Of a stretch of 17,438 bases of DNA, positions 6,830 to 14,080 are shown in pieces (within the stretch, counting starts at the first letter, position 1; every line of letters begins with the position of its first letter). This DNA comes from an uncultured Coriobacteriaceae bacterium (GTDB lineage: Bacteria > Actinomycetota > Coriobacteriia > Coriobacteriales > UMGS124). The notes under the pieces are model-generated. The model saw nothing but the letters and a program-made list of their open reading frames with translations, searched no databases and was not told the origin of the DNA. The translations under genes and the position numbers were made by a program. The stretch is from NCBI GenBank assembly GCA_900539345.1, contig UQBS01000061.1:1-17438 (forward strand), given 5' to 3'.

Positions 6830-6861
6830 AACATGCGCCATCGGCAAAATGGGGGTGTCGG

Positions 6862-7662
6862 GTGGATCTCAAAATAGGGGTTGTTTCCAAACTGTCTGGT
6901 TTCTCTCCGAGCGGCATACGCTACTTCGAAGAGCGCGGCATCGTTTCGCCCTCGCACGGACGAGACGGCACATACCGCTCGTTCGATCTGCCCGACGTCG
7001 CACGCCTCCTGGAATGCCGCAACTACCGCGAGTGCGGCTGCGGCACAGCCGAAATTGCAGCCCTGCTGTCCCATGGGTCCCTTTGCGACGTCGATGCCGC
7101 GCTCCGCGATTGCGAGACTCGTCTCCGCCGCCAAATCGAGGCCGCGCAGCGACTCGAGGCGTTCCTATCGCACCGCAGGCAATTGGTCAACCTGGCATCC
7201 CATTATGTTCCAGGACGAATCGAGACACTGCACTCCCCCGCCACCTATTGGGTTCCCCTCTGGATGCCGGGAGAACGCGATGAGGTCGAGGCCCGCATTC
7301 CATCGGAGGAAGAAGGCTTTCCCATTCCCTACGCAGACTCAAGCTTGCTGTTCCCCGTCGAACAGCTTGACGCTGGAATCAAGTGCGAACCCGCCGTTGG
7401 ATACGCCGTACACCGACAGTATGTCGATGCTCCGCCGTCCCTTACATCCTCGTTCTTCCTGCATCCACGCAAATGCGCCCACTCGATAATCCGCGTACGC
7501 CGAGACTTCACGCCCTTCGAAGACGACCTGGCGGCACTGGCATCTATCATGCGCGAAAAAGGGCTGGTTCCGGAGGAGTCCGCCTTCACCCATCGCGTTT
7601 GCACGCTCTACGACTCATCAGACGAACTGCGCTTCGACGAAATATGGGTGCCGGTGAAATAG
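6862..7662 (+). CDS. MerR-family transcriptional regulator with C-terminal effector domain
   Basis: A 266-residue protein from the GTG at 6862. Residues 1-75 form a MerR winged HTH (IGVVSKLSGFSPSGIRYFEE, then RGIVSP and YRSFDLPDVARLLECRNYRE). A coiled linker follows at about 85-115 (RRQIEAAQRLEAFLSHRR). The last 150 residues resemble the effector-binding modules of multidrug-type MerR proteins, though no specific ligand motif is recognised. The GTG is preferred because the HTH begins just after it and GGGGG lies 6 bases upstream. An ATG at 6814 would add 16 residues and lies in a dyad. The gene is 185 bases upstream of, and co-oriented with, the FAD reductase at 7848, which it probably activates. 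Confidence 0.85.
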   Translation: MDLKIGVVSKLSGFSPSGIRYFEERGIVSPSHGRDGTYRSFDLPDVARLLECRNYRECGCGTAEIAALLSHGSLCDVDAALRDCETRLRRQIEAAQRLEAFLSHRRQLVNLASHYVPGRIETLHSPATYWVPLWMPGERDEVEARIPSEEEGFPIPYADSSLLFPVEQLDAGIKCEPAVGYAVHRQYVDAPPSLTSSFFLHPRKCAHSIIRVRRDFTPFEDDLAALASIMREKGLVPEESAFTHRVCTLYDSSDELRFDEIWVPVK

Positions 7663-7765
7663 CGTATCTGAAAAGCGGCAAACTCTACTGCCGCAGTCGA
7701 GTTTAGGAACATCCAGCGACCCCTGTGGCCTCAAACCACCTGCTCACCTTCCCCTGCGTCCCCTC

Positions 7766-7796
7766 TTGACCCTACAGCGACAGCATGCCCTAGCAT
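7766..7796 (+). promoter_or_regulatory. Candidate MerR-activated promoter of the FAD reductase at 7848
   Basis: TTGACC at 7766-7771 and TAGCAT at 7791-7796 are separated by 19 bases. An over-long 19-20 base spacer is the hallmark of promoters that MerR proteins activate by untwisting DNA. I see no perfect dyad in the spacer (the left half reads CCCTACAG), so the operator is not proven. The reductase start codon is about 50 bases downstream. Confidence 0.5.
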
Positions 7797-7847
7797 TTCC
7801 CCGGCTCGCAACGATAGCGAGGCCACACAAGTAGAAGGGGAACAAAG

Positions 7848-9452
7848 ATGGCACTCGAGGGAATCAGCAGGCGCACCTTCGTTGAGGGGGCGACGGTGGC
7901 GGCCGCGCTTGCAGGCACGATGGCATCAGTCCAGGCTCCCGACCAGGCCCTTGCGGAAGAGGCCACCGAGACATTGGCCTGCGACGTCGCCGTAGTCGGC
8001 CTCGGTGCCGCCGGCCTGATGGCAGCACTTGCTGCCGCCGACGAGGGCGCACAGGTCATCGCGATTGACTCGGCCGACGATTTCGAGGGAACCACGAACA
8101 CCCACACCACGGGCGCATGGATGATCGAGAGCGAAGAGCAGCTCAAGTACGACCATTACCTCACCCAGCAGCAGGCCTTCGAGTGGGTAGAGCCCGGGAC
8201 TCACTACCAGTGCAACGGCAAGGTCCTGCGCAACATCATCCGCTCGAGCGCCCAGGCGGCGAATTACCTCATCGACGGCGGCGTACAGTTCCTGTATGCG
8301 TTCGCCGGCACCACCGAAGAGGACACCATGCTCAACCGAGGCGGCCACGTTTACCTGGAGGAGGGCACGCCGCGCGCCGACAACTTCCGCGCCATGTGCG
8401 CCGACCGCGAGACGCTCACGACGATGTTCGGCTACAAGGGCACCGAGCTCGTTCAGGACGATGAGGGCGCCGTATGCGGCGTTGTTGCCGAGGGACCCGA
8501 CGGCACCGTGCGCATCGAGGCGAAGTCCGTCGCGGTCGCAACGGGCGGCTTCCTCGCAAACCCCGACATGGTCAAAGAGCACTTTGCCGGCGCGGTCCTC
8601 GTCAACCAGGGCTTTGGCCACAACGACGGCACGGGCATCAAGATGTGCCAGGCAGCCGGCGCCCAGATCGGCAAGAACTTCTCAGTGTCGTGCAACGAGA
8701 TGGGTGCCGCCAACCTGAAGGCCTCCCCTGCCTACTCCTGGGCCCCCGGCCGCGGCACGAATCCTTGCTTCTACCTGCCCCTTTTTGGCAATGTTCTCGT
8801 TGACAAGCGCGGCGAGCGTTTCATGAATGAGCAGCAGATGGCCGAACAGACCATGTACAGCGGCGAGCCGATGCTGCGCGACTCGTACTACTACACCGTC
8901 GTCGACCAGGCCTATGTGGACACCGTCAAGTCCAACCCCGTCTTCGACTTCCTCACCGAGGGAACCAAGGCAAACATGGGTGGCGCCCTTCTCATGGGCT
9001 TCGAGGGCGTGACCCTGTCCGACTTCGACGCCAACATCGAAGAGGCTATCGAGCAGGGCTGGGCAGCCAAGGCCGACAGCATTGAGGAGCTCGCCGAGGC
9101 CTTCGGCCTTACAAACCTGCCTGCTACCATCGAGGCATACAACGAGGCATGCGCTGCCGGCCAGGATGACGAGTTCTTCCTGCCTGCCGACTACATGCAC
9201 GCCATCGAGGAGGGACCGTTCTACGTCTTCGAGTACAACCCCGGAGCATGGGTCACGCTCGGCGGCATCAAGACGGACGGCTTCTGCCGTGCAGTAGACA
9301 GCAACAACGACGTCGTTGCCGGCCTGTACGTCGCAGGCGTTGACGGAGACTTCTGGAGCACCCCCTACTACCAGGGCGGTTCCTGCAATGGCTTCGCCCT
9401 GGCCTCTGGCGTCCTCGCAGGCAGCACCGCCGCAAAGGACCTTGTGGCATAG
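7848..9452 (+). CDS. Tat-exported FAD-dependent oxidoreductase (FAD_binding_2 family)
   Basis: A 534-residue exported flavoprotein. The twin-arginine motif SRRTFVEG (7-14) precedes a hydrophobic stretch, and mature sequence probably starts near residue 37. FAD motifs are VVGLGAAGLMAA (49-60), VAVATGGF (228-235), GHNDGTG (257-263) and RGERFMNE (321-328). The C-terminal FAD strand is AGLYVAGVDGDF (491-502). After RFMNE the fumarate-reductase TTRD is absent, and the tail is TPYYQGGSCNG instead of ANRLGGN, so the acceptor is not expected to be fumarate. There is no FMN_bind or haem domain. GAAGGGG lies upstream of the ATG. The MerR-type gene directly upstream is the probable regulator. A GC-rich hairpin at 9472-9493 follows the stop. 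Confidence 0.92.
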   Translation: MALEGISRRTFVEGATVAAALAGTMASVQAPDQALAEEATETLACDVAVVGLGAAGLMAALAAADEGAQVIAIDSADDFEGTTNTHTTGAWMIESEEQLKYDHYLTQQQAFEWVEPGTHYQCNGKVLRNIIRSSAQAANYLIDGGVQFLYAFAGTTEEDTMLNRGGHVYLEEGTPRADNFRAMCADRETLTTMFGYKGTELVQDDEGAVCGVVAEGPDGTVRIEAKSVAVATGGFLANPDMVKEHFAGAVLVNQGFGHNDGTGIKMCQAAGAQIGKNFSVSCNEMGAANLKASPAYSWAPGRGTNPCFYLPLFGNVLVDKRGERFMNEQQMAEQTMYSGEPMLRDSYYYTVVDQAYVDTVKSNPVFDFLTEGTKANMGGALLMGFEGVTLSDFDANIEEAIEQGWAAKADSIEELAEAFGLTNLPATIEAYNEACAAGQDDEFFLPADYMHAIEEGPFYVFEYNPGAWVTLGGIKTDGFCRAVDSNNDVVAGLYVAGVDGDFWSTPYYQGGSCNGFALASGVLAGSTAAKDLVA

Positions 9453-9799
9453 GGCGACGCGACCGAGGCTGCCCTTTGGGGCGCCCCCAAGGGCCGTATC
9501 GAGGGCGCGCGCCGGAGACTTCGGCCGACGGTCGCGCGCAACACGAGGTTCATGGGCGTCGTGACGCAGCCGCCCGTCCCGGCGCCCAACGGGCCGAACG
9601 AGAGGGCGATCGGGTTGCGCCCTCCCCCGAGCATGGGGTGGCCGGCAGAGGGGAAGGCGGCCCCTTCCCCTCTGCCGCCATGCCCAGGTAGCAAAGGGCG
9701 GGCACTGTGCGGACGGTCGGCCCGAAGCCACGCATCGCACGGTCGCCGGCGAAGCGTCCCGCACAGACCATCGCGTCGGGCGATGCCCCGCCCCGCACC
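9453..9799. other. Highly structured convergent intergenic region
   Basis: This 347-bp gap lies between two converging genes and holds at least four strong inverted repeats. These are 9472-9493 (CCCTT.GGGGCGCCCC.AAGGG), 9602-9608/9618-9624 (GAGGGCG/CGCCCTC) and 9644-9657/9663-9676 (14 bp, perfect). The fourth is 9705-9715/9755-9766 (11 bp with one bulge). None is followed by a proper T-run on either strand. No coding frame here is convincing. The simplest reading is a bidirectional transcription barrier; a structured RNA or an interspersed repeat is possible. Confidence 0.6.
9634..9683. repeat. Long near-perfect hairpin between convergent genes
   Basis: GGCAGAGGGGAAGG (9644-9657) pairs perfectly with CCTTCCCCTCTGCC (9663-9676) around the loop CGGCC, and C9643-G9677 adds another pair. 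An outer helix GCATGG/CCATGC continues the stem after a six-base bulge on the left side. This makes it the most stable-looking hairpin in the window. It lacks a U-tract on either strand. Confidence 0.75.
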
Positions 9800-11275
9800 T
9801 CACTCGGGCATTTCGTCGAAAAGCGCCAGCATCTCCTCCCGGCAATGCGCGCCGGTCTTCTCGTAGATGTGCCTCACGTGGGTGTTGACGGTCGCCCGTG
9901 AGACGACAAGCCTGCCCGCCATGGCGGGGGCGTCAAGCCCTTCCATCATGAGGCAGGCGACCTCGGACTCCCGGTTTGTCAGACCGTATCGGTCGAAGTC
10001 GTCCGCATGCCGGAGTAAAAGCCCCGCGTCGGCAGGTGCCGGCCCGACCAACTGCGCGCCCATGCTTATCAGGCGGGCCTCGTGCGCGGGTATTGCCAAG
10101 ACGAACCCACAACCCATGACCGCAGCGCCGACCAGCATGACCGTTGCAAGCTCGAATTTCCCGAACACAAGTGAGGACACAATCACGCCCACGCATGCAC
10201 CCGCATACTGCAGCGAACGCAGGCGCGAGGCAGTCGTCTCCCCCGAGGCGCCGGCAAACCTCATGAACGAGGCGGTCGTAACCCAGGCAATCTGGTCGAT
10301 GAAGAACGCGGGCCCCGCGGCAAGGAGCGCGGCAGCCACAAAAAGCCCTCCGTGCGTCGGAGCGGTCGCAAAGACGGCAAGAACGGAGGAGGCGAAAACG
10401 CATGGCAGGGACAGCCTGAACAGAAACGTCATGGACAGGGTCTTGGTCTTAAAGCATGAAACCGCCATGAGCCCGACCACGCACATAGACAGGAAGCCGG
10501 CGCAGGCGGCGACGCGGTGACCCGGAATGTCAGCCGCGGCCAACCCCCTGCCGCACGCGGCAAGGACAAGAACGGCGAACGCGGTGGCGCATCCCATTAC
10601 CAAACCCGCACGCGTGGCCCCACCGGGGGTCACGGCGCCCAACACCTCGACGTGCGCGGCCCGTTTCGATGCGAGCGCATGGTTCGGCACAGCCCCGATT
10701 GTTCCGAGCACAAGCGCGGCGGGAGGGAAGGCCGCAAACAACAGCCCGAGATAGAAACAGTCGCATAGGGACGCGGGCAACAGCAGAAGCGCACTGACCG
10801 ACGTCGACAGCAACACGACGATGGAACGCCAGGCAGAGTCGAGCCGAGAGAGAAAGCGAGCATTTGAAAGCTGCGCGCACGCCGTCCCGTACCCCAACAT
10901 CACCGCCCCGGCTAAGCTCACCTCGAAATAAAAGCCGGAGAAAATAGGCCGAGCGGTCACCAGCAGAACCATCCCGGCCGAAAAGACCGCCGCACTGGAA
11001 GGACGCAGCTCGAGGCGCCCGACACCCCGCCTCGACAGGAGCTCGTTGGACGCCATCGCAACCGACAATGCGGCAAAGAAGGCGGCCGTGAGCCGAGGGC
11101 TCCCCCAGACGGCTTCCCCAAGTCCCAGGCCAACAGGGCCCAGGAGCAACGCCGTGAGCATGGCCGCCTGGCAGAGCCCCATCGCAAGCATGTGCGGCAC
11201 AACCCATCGAGCGGATCGAGGAGCCGGGCACCCGCTCTGGGTCTTTTCGTCAGCAGCATGACCGCACGCAACCAT
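9800..11275 (-). CDS. LuxR-type regulator with N-terminal polytopic membrane domain
   Basis: A 491-residue protein. About 400 residues form roughly a dozen hydrophobic segments (for example AMLTALLLGPVGLGLG, SVSALLLLPASL, GLFVAAALLAAGPAFF). The last 65 residues are a LuxR/GerE HTH (YGLTNRESEVACLMMEGLDA, then VSRATVNTHVRHIYEKTGA). The layout fits membrane-bound one-component regulators common beside reductase genes in Coriobacteriia; the membrane half probably senses a small molecule. I start at the ATG at 11275, with GGGGA six bases upstream. The in-frame ATG at 11320 has no ribosome binding site. The gene is divergent from the reductase at 11493 and most likely controls it. A TATAAT box and a 19-bp palindrome lie just upstream. 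Confidence 0.9.
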   Translation of the reverse strand: MVACGHAADEKTQSGCPAPRSARWVVPHMLAMGLCQAAMLTALLLGPVGLGLGEAVWGSPRLTAAFFAALSVAMASNELLSRRGVGRLELRPSSAAVFSAGMVLLVTARPIFSGFYFEVSLAGAVMLGYGTACAQLSNARFLSRLDSAWRSIVVLLSTSVSALLLLPASLCDCFYLGLLFAAFPPAALVLGTIGAVPNHALASKRAAHVEVLGAVTPGGATRAGLVMGCATAFAVLVLAACGRGLAAADIPGHRVAACAGFLSMCVVGLMAVSCFKTKTLSMTFLFRLSLPCVFASSVLAVFATAPTHGGLFVAAALLAAGPAFFIDQIAWVTTASFMRFAGASGETTASRLRSLQYAGACVGVIVSSLVFGKFELATVMLVGAAVMGCGFVLAIPAHEARLISMGAQLVGPAPADAGLLLRHADDFDRYGLTNRESEVACLMMEGLDAPAMAGRLVVSRATVNTHVRHIYEKTGAHCREEMLALFDEMPE

Positions 11276-11334
11276 CGCGTCCCCAATCCGCCATTTCGCA
11301 ACAAAGAGCGCACATCGCACCGGGCGAAATGCGC

Positions 11335-11357
11335 ATCATCAAGCCTTGATGATTATA
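11335..11357 (-). promoter_or_regulatory. Palindromic operator overlapping the -10 box of the LuxR gene
   Basis: ATCATCAAG-C-CTTGATGAT at 11335-11353 is a perfect 9-bp-arm palindrome. It overlaps a consensus TATAAT on the minus strand (11352-11357). The -35 is weak (TTTGGA at 11374-11379 with a 16-base spacer). A dimeric regulator bound here would cover the start point of the LuxR transcript. The binder may be the LuxR protein itself, but this is not shown. Confidence 0.65.
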
Positions 11358-11492
11358 GCCCTGACGCTAGTTCTCCAAATCTCATCAGGCCTCCGAAACC
11401 CCAAACGGCTAGTCTGTAAAAATAGGGTTCGCCGATGCCATTCGCGGCGGCCTCACCTTTCCAGCCCGTCAACGAGAGTAAGGGGATTCCGT

Positions 11493-13190
11493 ATGAGCAC
11501 GCTCACCAGGCGCAACTTTGTCGCAGGGGCTGCGGCCGCCTCCGTCGCCGGCATGGCCGGCACCGCTTTTGCCGACGAGGCCGGAGGGGCCCGGATGACC
11601 CAGTCCGACGCGGGCTGGCTCGAGGACGAGCCCGAGATCACCGACGTCGTCGATACGGTCGAAGTCGAGGCCCTCGTCATCGGCGCGGGTACCGGCGGAC
11701 TCGAAGTCGGCGCCTCGTTGGCCGAAAAAGGGATTAAGACCCTGATTATCGAGCAGAACGACGACGTCTCCACCCTTAGGAACGATTGGGGTGCCATCGG
11801 GTCGAAGTACCAGCTCGCCGAAGGCACCGAGGTTGACGAGCGCGCCGTCATGAACTACCACGTGATGCAGAACTCGGGCCGTTTCGACCAGAGGCTGCCC
11901 AAGATCTGGGCCCGCGAGTCAGCGGAGGCAATCGACTGGATCGGGGGTGTCCTCGAGAGCTACGGCGCCGTCATGCTGCACGAGGGCGGATACCAGGCGG
12001 AGTTCGGCCCCGTGAGTATCCCCAAGTTCGCCACCGGCCACAGCGCCCATTTCGACCTGAGCGAATACGACGACGGCAAGGCCATCATGAAGCAGTACAT
12101 CTTGGACTGCGGGGGCGAGTTCCGCTTCGGGACGAAGTTCGTTAAATTCGAGCACGAGGGTAAGCGGGTCACAGCCGCCATTGCCCAGGACGTCGAGACC
12201 GGCGAGCACATCCGTTTCGTGGGCACCAAGGGAATCGTCCTGGCGACCGGCGGCTATCAGAACAACGACGAGATGATGGCGGCCCTGCAGCCCGAGACCG
12301 TGGGACTCTATGGCATCCAGATTGGGTCGACGGTATACGGCGACGGCATCAAGGCCTGCCTGTGGATGGGCGCCGAGATGGACGACGCCCACAGCACCAT
12401 GCTGTTCGACCGCATGGGGCTGCTCCCCGGCGAAAACGCCTCCAACTTCACCAATCTGACGTTCTTCCACCTGGGCTCGCAGCCCTGGCTCAAGGTAAAC
12501 ACAAGAGGCGAGCGCTTCTTCAACGAAAGCGGCCTGTACGACTACGCCCCGCACGCCTGCTCGATGCAGCCCGAAAAGCTGTGCATATGCGTCATGGACG
12601 CCAACTACTACCAGAACATCACCCAGTTCGAGACCATGGGTTGCTCGCGCAGCTACCCGTTCCCCAACGGGGCCCCCAACGACGGCATGTACCTCTTTGA
12701 GGAGGACGATTTCGAAAAGAACGTCGACGGCATGATTGCCGACGCCGTAGAAGGCGGATTCATGCAGAAGGCCGACACCCTCGAGGAGCTCGGCGAGAAG
12801 ATGGGGCTGCCCGTAGACACCTTCGTCGCCACCGTCGAGCGGTACAACGAACTTGCGGAGAAGGGCGACGATGAGGACTTCTACAAAGAGGCCTACCGCA
12901 TGATCCCCTTGACGACGCCGCCCTTCTACGCCATTCGCAACACCTCATTTGCGCTTTCGACCCTAGACGGCGTCCGCATCGACACCCACAGTCGCGCCAT
13001 CGACGCCGACGGGGAGCCCTTTGAGGGCCTCTACGTCATCGGCGACTGCTCGGGCTCGTATTTCGCGCACAGCTACCCCAACCTGTGCACCGGCTACGCC
13101 CACGGCCGCACGTGTACGTTCGCTCGACGCGTGGCTCGCGAGATGAACGGCGAGGAGGTCGTCGACTACACTGTCATGCAGGCCAGGTAG
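11493..13190 (+). CDS. Tat-exported FAD-dependent oxidoreductase (FAD_binding_2 family)
   Basis: A 565-residue exported flavoprotein. The Tat signal is TRRNFVAGAAAASVAG (5-20), with likely cleavage near the AFA at 25-27. FAD motifs are ALVIGAGTGGLE (60-71), GIVLATGGY (247-255) and TRGERFFNE (337-345), with GLYVIGDCSG at 512-521. The tail SYPNLCTGYAHGR resembles the tail of the reductase at 520-2226 (YPINVPGNSHGR), so the two are paralogues of one subgroup. There are no fumarate-reductase TTRD/NRLGGN motifs and no FMN or haem domain. The ATG at 11493 is chosen because AAGGGG precedes it and the Tat motif follows at once; the frame is open upstream to 11346 by chance. It is divergent from the membrane LuxR gene, the likely regulator. 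The substrate is unknown. Confidence 0.93.
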   Translation: MSTLTRRNFVAGAAAASVAGMAGTAFADEAGGARMTQSDAGWLEDEPEITDVVDTVEVEALVIGAGTGGLEVGASLAEKGIKTLIIEQNDDVSTLRNDWGAIGSKYQLAEGTEVDERAVMNYHVMQNSGRFDQRLPKIWARESAEAIDWIGGVLESYGAVMLHEGGYQAEFGPVSIPKFATGHSAHFDLSEYDDGKAIMKQYILDCGGEFRFGTKFVKFEHEGKRVTAAIAQDVETGEHIRFVGTKGIVLATGGYQNNDEMMAALQPETVGLYGIQIGSTVYGDGIKACLWMGAEMDDAHSTMLFDRMGLLPGENASNFTNLTFFHLGSQPWLKVNTRGERFFNESGLYDYAPHACSMQPEKLCICVMDANYYQNITQFETMGCSRSYPFPNGAPNDGMYLFEEDDFEKNVDGMIADAVEGGFMQKADTLEELGEKMGLPVDTFVATVERYNELAEKGDDEDFYKEAYRMIPLTTPPFYAIRNTSFALSTLDGVRIDTHSRAIDADGEPFEGLYVIGDCSGSYFAHSYPNLCTGYAHGRTCTFARRVAREMNGEEVVDYTVMQAR

Positions 13191-13524
13191 CCTTCCGCGG
13201 AGACGGACGCCCACGCGACTGCGTCCGCCGCACCTTTGGCGTTCTGGGGCGGATGGCCCGGGGCGACTCAGTGAAATTCAGGCGCCGGTCAAGCGGATCG
13301 GCGGTGCGGGCCGCTCGTGTGATTATCTCAAGGCGGGCATCTCTCGCCGACCGAGCGGCCCACAGTCCAGCGGCATACCCCAGCGTCGCGCCTGGCTCTT
13401 AGGTCAGCAGACAAGAGCGCCCCCATTCCTCCGCTCCGAGAAATGGGGGCGCTGCGCTTTGTGCCCAAGAAAGTGGGCGGGCCCTCACTTACGAGAGGTC
13501 ATTTACCACCGTGGTACCCACAAA
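13191..13524. other. Hairpin-rich gap after the third reductase gene
   Basis: No gene is seen. Three inverted repeats occur. CGGACGC at 13204-13210 pairs with 13221-13227, shortly after the reductase stop, and is the best terminator candidate though it lacks a T-run. GGGCCGCTCG at 13308-13317 pairs with 13352-13361. AGCGCCCCCATT at 13416-13427 pairs with 13442-13453. The region leads into the IS30 remnant and may include part of the old insertion sequence end. Confidence 0.5.
13416..13453. terminator. Strong hairpin, probable terminator
   Basis: The arms AGCGCCCCCATT and AATGGGGGCGCT are perfectly complementary over 12 bp with a 14-base loop. The plus-strand flank GCGCTTTG and minus-strand flank CTTGTC are only modestly T-rich. 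It could end transcription of the reductase at 11493-13190, or of the IS remnant from the other side. Confidence 0.5.
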
Positions 13525-13990
13525 GTTGAGCCTATGGCACACCGCTCGGGCCTCCTCGTCGTCGAAGCCGTCGATGGGCCTGCCCTTCGGGAAGCACTCG
13601 CGCGGCAGGCCGTTGGCGTTCTCGTTGGCGCTGCGCTTCCCCCTGCGGCGAAGCCCGCGCGCCGCCTTCCGCCGCCCCACCCCCGGTCTGCCCGGGAGGC
13701 CACCGCCCTTCGAGGAGCCTCCCCTTGACCGGGCAGAGCGGGGACGGCGAGTCGAGCAGCCTGGGCCTGCGGCGCGGCTCCCGCCGCCCCTCGCAGCGTC
13801 GCCGGGCCGTCGATGCCCTGTAGTAGTAGCCCGGGAGTCCGGCCCTGCGCATGCTGCGGGACAGCCCCCTCGAGGCGGCCGGCTTGTCCCCTCCCGTGCG
13901 TCCGGCGATCTCCAAGGCGGGTCTCCCCTCGCGCCGGGGGACCGTGATGCCCTCGCGCCCGGCCAGGGCAAGGTGGGCGTGGCGGCACAC
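13525..13990 (-). pseudogene. Decayed IS30-family transposase remnant
   Basis: Two frames on the minus strand carry IS30 transposase pieces. From about 13990 down to 13680 is the N-terminal HTH region (HLALAGREGITVPRREGR, then LEIAGRTG and YYYRASTARRRCEGRR). It ends at EGRWPPGQ, where IS30 proteins have EGWSPEQ. From about 13680 to 13525 another frame gives the C-terminal part, KRSANENANGLPRECFPKG, then EEARAVCHRLN. That part contains the NEN glutamate of the DDE triad. IS30 transposases are usually 320-380 residues, so roughly half, including the two aspartates, is deleted between the pieces. The element is dead. Its terminal inverted repeats are not recognised. It lies against the truncated LuxR gene and probably took part in that truncation. 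Confidence 0.75.
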
Positions 13991-14080
13991 GTTGCGCCTC
14001 CGGTGTCCATGATGTCGTGGCAAACGCCATTCTGCCGAGGCGCCGTGCGCCGCTTGTCGTTTAAGGCTGTTGCATTTGCA

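Noticed and set aside
9472..9493. Hairpin after the second reductase as a standard rho-independent terminator
   Set aside because: The stem is strong but the following bases are CCGTATCG with no T-run, so it is described only as part of the structured gap.
8682..9845. Minus-strand open frame of 387 codons opposite the second reductase
   Set aside because: It is antisense to an intact flavoprotein and continues through the hairpin cluster; GC-rich DNA leaves such frames open by chance.
13511..14080. A 190-codon N-terminal extension of the truncated LuxR frame
   Set aside because: The extension is Pro/Arg-rich nonsense running antisense through the IS30 transposase remnant and contains no membrane segments.
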